Shown: positions 8,111 through 16,928 of the stretch, piece after piece | Numbering within the stretch: position 1 is the first letter of the stretch | How the letters are laid out: every line of letters begins with the position of its first letter | Assembly: GCA_044225675.1 (NCBI GenBank) | Contig: JBGAIH010000046.1 | Location: 1-27,915, forward strand | Direction of reading: 5' to 3' | Origin: JACMQX01 sp044225675 | Lineage (GTDB): Bacteria; Pseudomonadota; Gammaproteobacteria; Burkholderiales; Burkholderiaceae_C | Length of the DNA: 27,915 nucleotides | Translations under genes and position numbers: made by a program | The notes under the pieces: generated by a model | Database searches by the model: none | What the model was told of the DNA's origin: nothing | Seen by the model: only the letters and a program-made list of their open reading frames with translations

Positions 8111-10816
8111 ATGTCAGCAGTGCCCAACAACCTGTTCGGCTCGGCCGCCAACGACGCGGACGCCCAGGAAACCCGTGAGTGGATGGACGCCCTGTCCGCC
8201 GTCATCGAGAGCGAAGGGCACGAGCGTGCGCACTTCCTGCTCGAGCAGCTTCTTGAACACGCGCGCGAGCACAGCATCGATATGCCGTTCTCCGCCACCA
8301 CCGGCTACGTCAACACGATCGAGCCCGACCAGGAGGAGCGCTGCCCCGGCAACCTCGAGATCGAAGAGCGGCTTCGCGCCTACATGCGCTGGAACGCGAT
8401 GGCCATGGTTGTCAAGGCGAACCGCCATCACCCGGTGGACGGCGGCGACCTGGGCGGGCACATCAGTTCCTTCGCCTCGCTGGCCACGATGTTCGGCGCG
8501 GGCTTCAACCATTTCTGGCATGCCGAGAGCGAAGGCCACGGCGGCGACTGCCTCTACATCCAGGGCCACAGCGCCCCTGGCGTCTATGCGCGGGCCTTCC
8601 TCGAAGGCCGCATCAGCGAGGAGCAACTGCTGAACTTCCGCCAGGAAGTCGACGGCAAGGGCCTGTCGAGCTATCCGCACCCCAAGCTGATGCCCGAGTT
8701 CTGGCAGTTCCCGACGGTGTCGATGGGCCTGGGCCCGCTGATGGCGATCTACCAGGCGCGCTTTCTCAAGTACCTGCACGCCCGCGGCATTGCCAACACC
8801 GAAAACCGCAAGGTCTGGGTGTTCTGCGGCGACGGCGAGATGGACGAGGTCGAGAGCCTGGGCGCGATCGGCGTGGCCGCGCGCGAGAAGCTCGACAACC
8901 TGATCTTCGTCATCAACTGCAACCTCCAGCGGCTGGACGGCCCGGTGCGGGGCAACGGCAAGATCATCCAGGAGCTGGAAGGCGAGTTCCGCGGCGCGGG
9001 CTGGAACGTCATCAAGCTGATCTGGGGCAGCTACTGGGATCCGCTGCTGGCGCGCGACAAGGACGGCGCGCTGCGCAAGGTGATGATGGACACGCTCGAC
9101 GGCGACTACCAGGCCATGAAGGCCAATGACGGCGCCTACGTGCGCAAGCATTTCTTCGGCCGCGATCCGCGCACGCTGGAGATGGTCGCCAAGATGAGCG
9201 ACGACGATATCTGGCGGCTGCAGCGCGGCGGCCACGACCCGCAGAAGGTCTACGCGGCCTACCACAAGGCGGTCAACACCCAGGGCCAGCCGACGGTGCT
9301 GCTGATCAAGACCGTCAAGGGCTTCGGCATGGGCAAGAGCGGCGAGGGCAAGAACACCGCGCACCAGACCAAGAAGCTCACCGACGAGGACATCAAGGCC
9401 TTTCGCGACCGCTTCAACATTCCGGTGCCCGACAGCCAGCTGGCCGAGGTGCCGTTCTACAAGCCGGACGACGACACGCCCGAGATGCGTTACCTGCACG
9501 AGCGGCGCAAGGCCCTGGGCGGCTACCTGCCGAATCGCCGCACGCGCGCCGACGAGCAGCTCAAGGTGCCGGACCTCGACACGTTCAAGTCGGTGCTGGA
9601 GCCGACGGCCGAAGGCCGCGAGATCTCGACGACGCAGGCCTATGTCCGCTTCCTGACCGCGCTGCTGCGCGACAAGGAACTGGGCCCGCGCGCGGTGCCG
9701 ATCCTGGTCGACGAGGCGCGCACCTTCGGCATGGAAGGCCTGTTCCGCCAGATCGGCATCTACAACCCCGAGGGGCAGCTCTACACGCCGCAGGACCGCG
9801 AGCAGGTGAGCTACTACAAGGAGGACAAGGCCGGCCAGATCCTGCAGGAAGGCATCAACGAGGCCGGCGGCATGGCCAGCTGGATCGCTGCGGCGACGTC
9901 GTATTCGACGAACAACCGCATCATGATCCCGTTCTACATCTACTACTCGATGTTCGGGCTGCAGCGCGTGGGCGACCTGTGCTGGGCCGCCGGCGACATG
10001 CAGGCGCGCGGCTTCCTGCTGGGCGGCACGAGCGGCCGCACCACGCTCAATGGCGAAGGCCTGCAGCACGAGGACGGGCACAGCCACATCATGGCCGGCA
10101 CCATCCCCAACTGCATCAGCTACGACCCGACCTTCGCGCACGAAGTGGCGGTGATCATGCACCATGGCTTGAAGCGCATGGTCGAGCAGCAGGACAACGT
10201 CTACTACTACCTCACGCTGCTCAACGAGAACTACCCGATGCCCGGCCTGCAGAAGGGCACCGAGGAGCAGATCATCAAGGGCATGTACCTGTGCAAGGAA
10301 GGCCCCAAGCTCACGCCGCGCGTGCAGCTGCTGGGCTCGGGCACCATCCTGCGCGAGAGCATCGCCGCCCAGGAGCTGCTGGAGAAGGACTGGGGCGTGG
10401 CCGCCAACGTCTGGAGCTGCCCGAGCTTCAACGAGCTCACGCGCGACGGCCAGGACTGCGAGCGCTGGAACCTGCTGCACCCGACCGAGACGCCGCGCGT
10501 GTCCTTCGTGGCGCAGCAGCTCGACAGGCACGCCGGCCCGGTCGTGGCCTCGACCGATTACATGAAGGCCTATGCCGAGCAGATCCGCCCGTTCATCCCC
10601 AAGGGCCGCACCTACAAGGTGCTGGGCACTGACGGCTTCGGCCGCAGCGACTTCCGCAGCAAGCTGCGCGAGCACTTCGAGGTCAACCGCCACTACATCG
10701 TCGTGGCTGCGCTCAAGGCGCTGAGCGAAGAAGGCACCGTGCCCGCCGCCAAGGTGGCCGAAGCCATCCGCAAGTACGGCATCAATGCCGACAAGATCAA
10801 CCCCCTGTACGCCTGA
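8111..10816 (+). CDS. aceE: Pyruvate dehydrogenase E1 component, homodimeric type
   Basis: A 901-residue protein (E. coli AceE is 887) that decarboxylates pyruvate with thiamine diphosphate and passes the acetyl group to lipoyl-E2. The TPP motif runs from GDG at 240-242 to Asn271 in NCNLQRLDG. Other AceE signatures are GGHISSFASLATMFGAGFNH, GDGEMDEVESLGAIG, QRVGDLCWAAGDMQARGFLL and NGEGLQHEDGHSHI. The start MSAVPNNL at 8111 has AAGGAG 6 nt upstream; a longer frame from 7994 is rejected because it reads through the AT-rich leader. It is the first gene of the aceE-aceF-hydrolase-lpdA operon. Confidence 0.98.
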   Translation: MSAVPNNLFGSAANDADAQETREWMDALSAVIESEGHERAHFLLEQLLEHAREHSIDMPFSATTGYVNTIEPDQEERCPGNLEIEERLRAYMRWNAMAMVVKANRHHPVDGGDLGGHISSFASLATMFGAGFNHFWHAESEGHGGDCLYIQGHSAPGVYARAFLEGRISEEQLLNFRQEVDGKGLSSYPHPKLMPEFWQFPTVSMGLGPLMAIYQARFLKYLHARGIANTENRKVWVFCGDGEMDEVESLGAIGVAAREKLDNLIFVINCNLQRLDGPVRGNGKIIQELEGEFRGAGWNVIKLIWGSYWDPLLARDKDGALRKVMMDTLDGDYQAMKANDGAYVRKHFFGRDPRTLEMVAKMSDDDIWRLQRGGHDPQKVYAAYHKAVNTQGQPTVLLIKTVKGFGMGKSGEGKNTAHQTKKLTDEDIKAFRDRFNIPVPDSQLAEVPFYKPDDDTPEMRYLHERRKALGGYLPNRRTRADEQLKVPDLDTFKSVLEPTAEGREISTTQAYVRFLTALLRDKELGPRAVPILVDEARTFGMEGLFRQIGIYNPEGQLYTPQDREQVSYYKEDKAGQILQEGINEAGGMASWIAAATSYSTNNRIMIPFYIYYSMFGLQRVGDLCWAAGDMQARGFLLGGTSGRTTLNGEGLQHEDGHSHIMAGTIPNCISYDPTFAHEVAVIMHHGLKRMVEQQDNVYYYLTLLNENYPMPGLQKGTEEQIIKGMYLCKEGPKLTPRVQLLGSGTILRESIAAQELLEKDWGVAANVWSCPSFNELTRDGQDCERWNLLHPTETPRVSFVAQQLDRHAGPVVASTDYMKAYAEQIRPFIPKGRTYKVLGTDGFGRSDFRSKLREHFEVNRHYIVVAALKALSEEGTVPAAKVAEAIRKYGINADKINPLYA

Positions 10817-10851
10817 CGTACCGTTCCGCTCAGGAAGGCCGGAGACAACAC

Positions 10852-12555
10852 ATGGCATTGGTAGAAATCAAGGTTCCGGACATCGGTGACTTCGACGAGG
10901 TCGCGGTCATCGAGGTCCTGGTCAAGCCGGGCGACACCGTCAAGGCGGAACAGTCGCTCATCACGGTGGAGTCGGACAAGGCGTCGATGGAAATTCCGTC
11001 GTCCTCGGCCGGCGTCGTCAAGGAGCTCAAGGTCAAGCTCGGCGACAAGGTCAAGCAGGGCTCGGTCATCGTGGTGCTGGAAGGCGCCGCCGGTCAGGCT
11101 GCCGCCCCGGCGCCGGCGTCTGCTCCGGCCGCAGCACCTTCCGCTGCCCCTGCTGCCGCCCCTGCTGCTGCAGCGCCAGCGGCTGCTGCCCCCGCTGCGT
11201 CCACCCCGGCCACCGCCGGTCCGGTCGAAGTGCGCGTGCCCGACATCGGCGACTTCAAGGACGTGGCAGTCATCGAACTGCTGGTCAAGCCGGGCGACAC
11301 CGTCAAGGCCGAGCAGTCGCTCATCACCGTGGAGTCGGACAAGGCGTCGATGGAGATCCCGTCCTCGGCCGCCGGCGTGCTCAAGGAGCTCAAGGTCAAG
11401 CTCGGCGACACGGTCAACATCGGCGATCTGATCGCGGTGCTGGAAGGCGCTGCGGGGGGCGCGGCTGCGCCGGCACCGGCACCGGCTGCATCCGCCGCTG
11501 CGGCGGCTCCGGCGGCGGCCTCGGTCGTCAGCACGCCGGCACCGGCGCCGGCCGAGCGCGTCTCGCCGACGGCATCGCTGCCCGCGCACGAGCCGTCCGC
11601 GCCAAGCGGCCAGCTGCCGCATGCCTCGCCCTCGGTGCGCAAGTTCGCCCGTGAGCTGGGTGTGCCGCTCGAAGAGGTCAAGGGTTCCGGCCCCAAGGGC
11701 CGCATCACGCAGGACGACGTCCAGAACTTCACCCAATCCGTGATGGCCGGTGCCACGCAGACGCGCGCCCAAGCCGCGAAGGCGCCGGCTGGCGCTGCGG
11801 CGGGAGGCGGCTCGGGCGAGGCGCTGGGCCTGCTGCCCTGGCCCAAGGTCGACTTCGCCAAGTTCGGTCCGGTCGAACGCAAGGACCTGTCGCGCATCAA
11901 GAAGATCAGCGGCGCCAATCTGCATCGCAACTGGGTCATGATCCCGCACGTCACCAACCATGACGATGCCGACATCACCGACCTGGAGGCCTTCCGCGTC
12001 CAGACCAACAAGGAAAACGAGAAGTCCGGCATCAAGGTCACGATGCTGGCCTTCCTGATCAAGGCCTGCGTCGCGGCGCTGCGCAAGTTCCCCGAGTTCA
12101 ACAGCTCGCTCGATGGCGACCAGATCGTCCTCAAGAGCTACTTCAACATCGCCTTCGCGGCCGACACGCCCAACGGCCTGGTCGTGCCCGTGATCAAGGA
12201 CGCCGACAGGAAGGGCATCCTGCAGATCAGCCAGGAGATGGGCGAGCTGGCCAAGAAGGCGCGCGACGGCAAGCTCGCTCCGGCCGACATGCAGGGCGCC
12301 TGCTTCACGATTTCGTCGCTGGGCGGCATTGGCGGGCGCTATTTCACGCCGATCATCAATGCGCCCGAGGTCGCGATCCTGGGTGTGTGCAAGAGCCAGA
12401 TGGAGCCGGTGTGGGACGGCAAGCAGTTCGTGCCGCGCCTGATGCTGCCGCTGTCGCTGAGCTGGGACCACCGCGTCATCGACGGCGCCGCCGCCGCGCG
12501 CTTCAACGTCTACCTGGGCCAGGTGCTCGCCGACTTCCGCAGGACGATGCTGTGA
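10852..12555 (+). CDS. aceF: Dihydrolipoyllysine acetyltransferase (PDH E2)
   Basis: A 567-residue core subunit of the PDH complex. It carries two lipoyl domains with lipoylated lysines Lys43 and Lys164 in near-identical ESDKASMEIPSS contexts, each followed by a flexible Ala/Pro linker. A peripheral subunit-binding domain follows (SPSVRKFARELGV, about 262-297), then the acetyltransferase domain ending SWDHRVIDGAAAARF, with catalytic His540 and Asp544. It transfers the acetyl group from lipoamide to CoA. E. coli has three lipoyl domains and many betaproteobacteria two. It begins 35 bp after aceE with a GGAG site, and its stop overlaps the next gene as GTGA. Confidence 0.98.
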   Translation: MALVEIKVPDIGDFDEVAVIEVLVKPGDTVKAEQSLITVESDKASMEIPSSSAGVVKELKVKLGDKVKQGSVIVVLEGAAGQAAAPAPASAPAAAPSAAPAAAPAAAAPAAAAPAASTPATAGPVEVRVPDIGDFKDVAVIELLVKPGDTVKAEQSLITVESDKASMEIPSSAAGVLKELKVKLGDTVNIGDLIAVLEGAAGGAAAPAPAPAASAAAAAPAAASVVSTPAPAPAERVSPTASLPAHEPSAPSGQLPHASPSVRKFARELGVPLEEVKGSGPKGRITQDDVQNFTQSVMAGATQTRAQAAKAPAGAAAGGGSGEALGLLPWPKVDFAKFGPVERKDLSRIKKISGANLHRNWVMIPHVTNHDDADITDLEAFRVQTNKENEKSGIKVTMLAFLIKACVAALRKFPEFNSSLDGDQIVLKSYFNIAFAADTPNGLVVPVIKDADRKGILQISQEMGELAKKARDGKLAPADMQGACFTISSLGGIGGRYFTPIINAPEVAILGVCKSQMEPVWDGKQFVPRLMLPLSLSWDHRVIDGAAAARFNVYLGQVLADFRRTML

Positions 12556-13142
12556 CGACGGTCGTGGTTGTGAAGAAGGGCGGGCAGGTCGCGATCGCGG
12601 CCGACACCCTGGTGACGTTCGGCGACACGCGCCTGTCGCACCGCTACGAGTCCAACAGCAAGATCTTCAAGATCCAGTCGGTCACGGGCACCAGCTACCT
12701 GGGCATGGCGGGCACGGTCGCGCATTTCCCGGTGCTGCGCAACGCGCTGCAGTCGCTGGCGTCCGAGAAGGTGCGCCTGGGCAGCAAGGACGAGGTCTTC
12801 GACACCTTCACCAAGCTGCATCCGCTGCTCAAGGACAGCTTCTTCCTGCAGACCAAGGAAGAGGACAACGACCCCTACGAGTCGAGCCAGTTCAGCGTGC
12901 TGATCGCCAATGCCACGGGCATCTACGGACTGTACAGCTACCGCGAGGTGTTCGAGTTCAAGGACTACTGGGGCATCGGCTCGGGCCGCAGCTTCGCGCT
13001 GGGCGCGATGTACGCCGGCTGGGACAAGGCGAAGTCGGCACGCGAACTGGCGACGCTGGGCGTCAACGCCGGCTGCGAATACGACAGGAACTCCGCCGGA
13101 CCGGTGGAGGTGTACTCCCTCAAACTGAAAGAGTCCGCATGA
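12552..13142 (+). CDS. Proteasome/HslV-like Ntn hydrolase, probable betaproteobacterial proteasome homolog (BPH)
   Basis: A 196-residue protein that aligns by eye with HslV. The N-terminus MTTVVVVKKGGQVAIAAD matches HslV MTTIVSVRRNGHVVIAGD, and the tail GIGSGRSFALGAMYAG with KSARELATLGVNAG matches HslV IGSGGPYAQAA and SAREIAEKALDIAG. After Met removal, Thr1 would be the nucleophile, with Asp17 and Lys36 in the positions of HslV Asp17 and Lys33. An acidic insertion (TKEEDNDPYE, 101-110) is absent from HslV. No hslU lies nearby. These traits fit BPH, described in Thiobacillus denitrificans and Cupriavidus as a tetradecameric protease without a known unfoldase. The GTG start overlaps the aceF stop (GTGA) and its stop overlaps lpdA (ATGA), so it is translationally coupled inside the PDH operon. 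Substrates are unknown. Homologs of this type may carry misleading automatic labels. Confidence 0.85.
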   Translation: MTTVVVVKKGGQVAIAADTLVTFGDTRLSHRYESNSKIFKIQSVTGTSYLGMAGTVAHFPVLRNALQSLASEKVRLGSKDEVFDTFTKLHPLLKDSFFLQTKEEDNDPYESSQFSVLIANATGIYGLYSYREVFEFKDYWGIGSGRSFALGAMYAGWDKAKSARELATLGVNAGCEYDRNSAGPVEVYSLKLKESA

Positions 13143-14983
13143 GCCTCATCGACATCCAGGTGCCGGACATCGGCGACTTCGACGAAGTGGCCGTCATCGA
13201 AGTGCTGGTCAAGGCGGGCGATACCGTCCAGGCCGATCAGTCCCTCATCACGGTGGAAAGCGACAAGGCATCGATGGAGATTCCCTCATCGCATGCCGGC
13301 GTGGTCAAGGAACTCAAGGTCAAGCTCGGCGACAAGGTGCGTCAGGGCTCGGTGGTGCTGACGCTCGAAGCACAGGGCGCATCGGCCGCACCTGCGCCCT
13401 CGGCGGCGCCGGCCCCGGCCTCCGTGGCCGCAGCGCCCGCAGCAAAAGCTCCCGCCGCTGCCGGACCCGCGCCCGCTCCGTCGGCGGCGCCGGCCGCGAC
13501 CTATGGCGGGGCGGCCGACGTCGAGTGCGACGTGGTGGTGATCGGCGGCGGCCCCGGCGGCTATTCGGCCGCCTTCCGTGCGGCCGACCTGGGGCTCAAG
13601 GTCGTGCTGGTCGAGCGCTATGCAACGCTCGGCGGCGTCTGCCTGAACGTCGGTTGCATCCCGTCCAAGGCCCTGTTGCACGTGGCGGCCGTGATGGACG
13701 AGGTCAGTCACTTCGAGGCACTGGGGGTGAGCTTCGGCAAGCCCGTGGTCGACGTCGACAGGCTCCGCGCCCACAAGGAGAAGGTGGTCGGCAAGCTCAC
13801 CGGCGGCCTGACCATGATGGCCAAGATGCGCAAGGTCACGGTTCTGCGTGGCTATGGCGAGTTCCTGGACCCGCATCACCTGCAGGTGGCCGAGACCGGC
13901 GGCGCCGGCCAGGAGCGCACGGGCAAGACGCAGACGGTGCGTTTTCGCAGCGCGATCGTTGCAGCGGGCTCGCAGGCCGTGCGCCTGCCCTTCATGCCCG
14001 ACGACCCTCGGGTGGTCGACTCCACCGGCGCGCTGGCGATGGCGGGCGTGCCCAAGCGCATGCTGATCCTGGGCGGCGGCATCATCGGGCTCGAAATGGG
14101 CACGGTCTATTCGTCGCTGGGCGCGCGGCTCGACGTGGTCGAGATGATGGACGGCCTGATGCAGGGCGCCGACCGCGATCTGGTCAAGGTCTGGCAGAAG
14201 ATGAACGCACCGCGCTTCGACAACATCATGCTCAAGACCAAGACGGTCGGCGCGCGGGCCACGCCCGAAGGCATCGAGGTGACGTTCGAGGGCGAGGGCG
14301 CCCCGGCGCCGCAGACCTACGACCTCGTGCTGCAGGCCGTGGGCCGCACGCCCAATGGCCGCAAGATCGGCGCAGACAAGGCCGGTGTCGCGGTGACGGA
14401 CCGCGGCTTCATCGGCGTCGACATCCAGATGCGCACCAACGTGCCCCACATCTTTGCCATCGGCGACATCGTCGGGCAGCCGATGCTGGCCCACAAGGCG
14501 GTGCATGAGGCGCATGTGGCGGCGGAGGTGATCGCGGGCGAACTGCAGGGCGACAAGGCCCTGGCGGCCAGCGCCTTCAATGCGCGCGTGATTCCAAGCG
14601 TGGCCTACACCGACCCTGAGGTCGCCTGGGTGGGCCTCACCGAGGACCAGGCCAAGGCGCAGGGCATCAAGGTGAAGAAGGGCCTGTTCCCCTGGAGCGC
14701 GTCGGGCCGGGCCATCGCGAACGGCCGCGACGAAGGGTTCACCAAGCTGCTGTTCGACGACTCTCCCGAGGCGCACGGCCATGGCCGCATCCTGGGTGGC
14801 GGCATCGTGGGCACGCACGCGGGCGACATGATCGGCGAGATCGCGCTGGCCATCGAGATGGGCGCCGACGCGGTGGACATCGGCAAGACGATCCACCCGC
14901 ACCCGACGCTCGGCGAATCGCTGGGCATGGCGGCCGAGGTGGCGCATGGTTCCTGCACGGACGTGCCGCCGGCGCGCCGCTGA
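13139..14983 (+). CDS. lpdA: Dihydrolipoyl dehydrogenase (PDH E3) with N-terminal lipoyl domain
   Basis: A 614-residue flavoprotein that reoxidises dihydrolipoyl-E2 using NAD+. A lipoyl domain (about 1-80, Lys43 in ESDKASMEIPSS) and an Ala/Pro linker precede the E3 body. FAD is bound through VVVIGGGPGGYSAAFRAADL. The redox-active disulfide is Cys168/Cys173 in GGVCLNVGCIPSKALLH. The NAD site is LILGGGIIGLEMGTVYSSLG. The catalytic pair His588/Glu593 lies in HPHPTLGES. The fused lipoyl domain is known in E3 proteins of Neisseria and other betaproteobacteria and lengthens the usual 470 residues. The ATGA overlap with the hydrolase gene indicates coupled translation. Confidence 0.97.
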   Translation: MSLIDIQVPDIGDFDEVAVIEVLVKAGDTVQADQSLITVESDKASMEIPSSHAGVVKELKVKLGDKVRQGSVVLTLEAQGASAAPAPSAAPAPASVAAAPAAKAPAAAGPAPAPSAAPAATYGGAADVECDVVVIGGGPGGYSAAFRAADLGLKVVLVERYATLGGVCLNVGCIPSKALLHVAAVMDEVSHFEALGVSFGKPVVDVDRLRAHKEKVVGKLTGGLTMMAKMRKVTVLRGYGEFLDPHHLQVAETGGAGQERTGKTQTVRFRSAIVAAGSQAVRLPFMPDDPRVVDSTGALAMAGVPKRMLILGGGIIGLEMGTVYSSLGARLDVVEMMDGLMQGADRDLVKVWQKMNAPRFDNIMLKTKTVGARATPEGIEVTFEGEGAPAPQTYDLVLQAVGRTPNGRKIGADKAGVAVTDRGFIGVDIQMRTNVPHIFAIGDIVGQPMLAHKAVHEAHVAAEVIAGELQGDKALAASAFNARVIPSVAYTDPEVAWVGLTEDQAKAQGIKVKKGLFPWSASGRAIANGRDEGFTKLLFDDSPEAHGHGRILGGGIVGTHAGDMIGEIALAIEMGADAVDIGKTIHPHPTLGESLGMAAEVAHGSCTDVPPARR

Positions 14984-15014
14984 AGCCGGCGCTCCACTGC
15001 AAGGGGGCTGATCG

Positions 15015-16928
15015 ATGAATGCCGAGCGCGCGCCGACCGACACCGGTGGTGCGGCGCTCAGCCCGTCTCCCAGCCTGTTTGCGCACCTTCGGCAGGATCT
15101 CGGCCGGTCTCCGCCTTTCGCGCAGATGGATCAGGCCGACCTCGACTTTTTTCTGGCGCAGTCGCAGCAGCGCTACTACGCCCCCGGGGACCTGCTGGTG
15201 GAGCCCGCCCACGGAGTCGTGGGCGAGATCTATTTCATCCGCCAGGGCGCGGTCACCGGCGTGCGGGGCATTGCCGATCTGTCGGGCAGTGCCTTCCAGT
15301 ACGAGGCGGGCGACCTCTTTCCCGTCAGCGCGGCGGTGGCGCAGCGGGCGGTCACCGCAACCTATCGGGCTGTCGAGGACACCTTCGTCCTGGTGCTGCC
15401 CGTTCCAGCGATGAAGGCGCTTGCCGCGCGTAGTGCCGCCTTCGCCGACTTCCTCAATGGCCGGGTGCTCCAGTTCCTCGAGCTGTCGCGGCGCGCCCTG
15501 CAGGTCGCGTATGCATCTCAGGCGCTGGCCGAGCAGTCGCTGGAGACCGGCCTCGGGCAACTGGGCGTCCGTGCGCCGGTGCAGTGCCGGGCTGAAACGC
15601 CGCTGCGCGATGTGCTCCAGGTCCTGCATGACCGCCGCATCGGCTCCATGCTGGTGACCGACGCCGCAGGGCAGCCGGTCGGGATTCTCACGCGGCATGA
15701 CGTACTGGGCCGCGTCACGCTGGCCGGCGTGCCGCTTGACAGGCCGGTCTCGGAGGTGATGGTGCAGCCCGTTCATTGCCTGACCGTCGAGCACACCGCC
15801 CAGGACGCGGCGCTGCTGATGTCGTCCCGGGGGGTCCGGCATGTGCCGGTCACCCGTGGCGGGGTCGCTGTGGGCATGGTGTCCGAACGCGACCTGTTCG
15901 CGCTGCAGCGCCTGAGCCTGCGGCAGATCAGCAGCGCGATCCGCGGGGCCAGCGGGTTGGCGACGCTGCAGCTGATTTCGCAGGACATCCGCCGCTTTGC
16001 GCGCAGCCTGCTCGGTCAGGGGGTGCACTCCCGCCAGCTCACCGCACTCATCAGCCACCTGAACGACGTGCTGACGTTACGCCTGGTGGAGATCGAGGCC
16101 GCCCGCCATGGCGTGGAGCTGGCGTCGCTCTGCTGGATTGCGCTGGGCTCGGAGGGTCGCAGCGAGCAGACCGTCGCGACCGACCAGGACAATGCCCTCA
16201 TCCTGCGTGACGACGCGGGGCCTTCCCAAAGGACGGCGGCCCTGGCATTCGCACGCGCGGTCAATCTGGCGCTGGATGCATGCGGCTATCCGCTCTGCCA
16301 GGGCGGGATCATGGCAGGTGAGCCTGCCTGCTGTCTCACGCTGCGTGAATGGCGCGATCGGTTCTCGCACTGGATCGAGCATGGCGCGCCGCAGGATCTG
16401 CTCAACGCCAGCATCCATTTTGATTTTCGCCCGCTGGCCGGCGATGAGTCGCTGGCGGTCGCCCTGCGTGCCGAGGTGGTGGAGTCGGCCCGGCGTACGC
16501 CCCGGTTTCTCAAGCAGATGGCCCAGAATGCCTTGTCGCGGGCGGCGCCGCTCAACTGGCTCGGGAGCGTGGACACGGATTCGCGCGGCACGGTCGATCT
16601 CAAGCTGCAGGGGACGGCTCTGTTCGTCGATGCCGCGCGGCTGTACGCCTTGGCCCATGGCGTTGGTGCAACCGGTACGCGCGATCGCCTGCAGGCTGCC
16701 GGCGCGCGGATGGGGCTGGCGAGCCACGAGTATGAAGCCTGGGTGGGTGGTTTCGAGTTTCTCCAGGAACTGCGACTGCGCGTGCAGCTCGACGAGGGGC
16801 ACGACGCAGCGCAGCCGAATCGGGTGGAGGTGGCGAGTCTGAACGACATCGACCGGCGCATTCTGCGGGAGTCCTTCCGGCTGGCCCGGTCCCTGCAGCA
16901 GCGCCTCCAGCTGGACTACGAGCGGTGA
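15015..16928 (+). CDS. Cyclic-nucleotide-binding/CBS/DUF294 nucleotidyltransferase-like protein
   Basis: A 637-residue soluble protein with four modules. A cNMP-binding-like domain spans about 30-150. Two CBS motifs follow at about 185-300 (RRIGSMLVTDAAGQPVGILT and RGVRHVPVTRGG). A DUF294 nucleotidyltransferase-like domain has GSEGRSEQTVATDQDNA at 378-394, and a C-terminal DUF294 helical domain occupies about 480-630. The GS...DxD pattern resembles GlnD-type nucleotidyltransferases. The family is thought to sense nucleotides or metabolic state and is usually paired with a DnaQ-like exonuclease, as here. It starts 31 bp after lpdA with a purine-rich AAGGGGG site and may belong to the PDH transcript. 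The substrate and the bound nucleotide are unknown. Confidence 0.88.
   Translation: MNAERAPTDTGGAALSPSPSLFAHLRQDLGRSPPFAQMDQADLDFFLAQSQQRYYAPGDLLVEPAHGVVGEIYFIRQGAVTGVRGIADLSGSAFQYEAGDLFPVSAAVAQRAVTATYRAVEDTFVLVLPVPAMKALAARSAAFADFLNGRVLQFLELSRRALQVAYASQALAEQSLETGLGQLGVRAPVQCRAETPLRDVLQVLHDRRIGSMLVTDAAGQPVGILTRHDVLGRVTLAGVPLDRPVSEVMVQPVHCLTVEHTAQDAALLMSSRGVRHVPVTRGGVAVGMVSERDLFALQRLSLRQISSAIRGASGLATLQLISQDIRRFARSLLGQGVHSRQLTALISHLNDVLTLRLVEIEAARHGVELASLCWIALGSEGRSEQTVATDQDNALILRDDAGPSQRTAALAFARAVNLALDACGYPLCQGGIMAGEPACCLTLREWRDRFSHWIEHGAPQDLLNASIHFDFRPLAGDESLAVALRAEVVESARRTPRFLKQMAQNALSRAAPLNWLGSVDTDSRGTVDLKLQGTALFVDAARLYALAHGVGATGTRDRLQAAGARMGLASHEYEAWVGGFEFLQELRLRVQLDEGHDAAQPNRVEVASLNDIDRRILRESFRLARSLQQRLQLDYER

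Noticed and set aside
8114..10858. A 914-codon minus-strand open frame opposite aceE
   Set aside because: It is a shadow of the conserved AceE frame, rich in Val, Ala, Arg and His, as expected from reverse reading of GC-rich codons.
12387..12551. Upstream ATG start for the proteasome-like hydrolase
   Set aside because: That extension lies entirely inside aceF in another frame and would bury the catalytic N-terminal Thr. The GTG at 12552 places Thr immediately after Met, as required.
12552..13142. Assigning the hydrolase as HslV itself
   Set aside because: HslV is normally encoded directly beside hslU, which is absent here, and the protein has an acidic insertion not found in HslV.
10693..15043. 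Long minus-strand open frames opposite aceF and lpdA
   Set aside because: The real lipoyl, E2 and E3 domains lie on the plus strand. The antisense products are low-complexity and match nothing.
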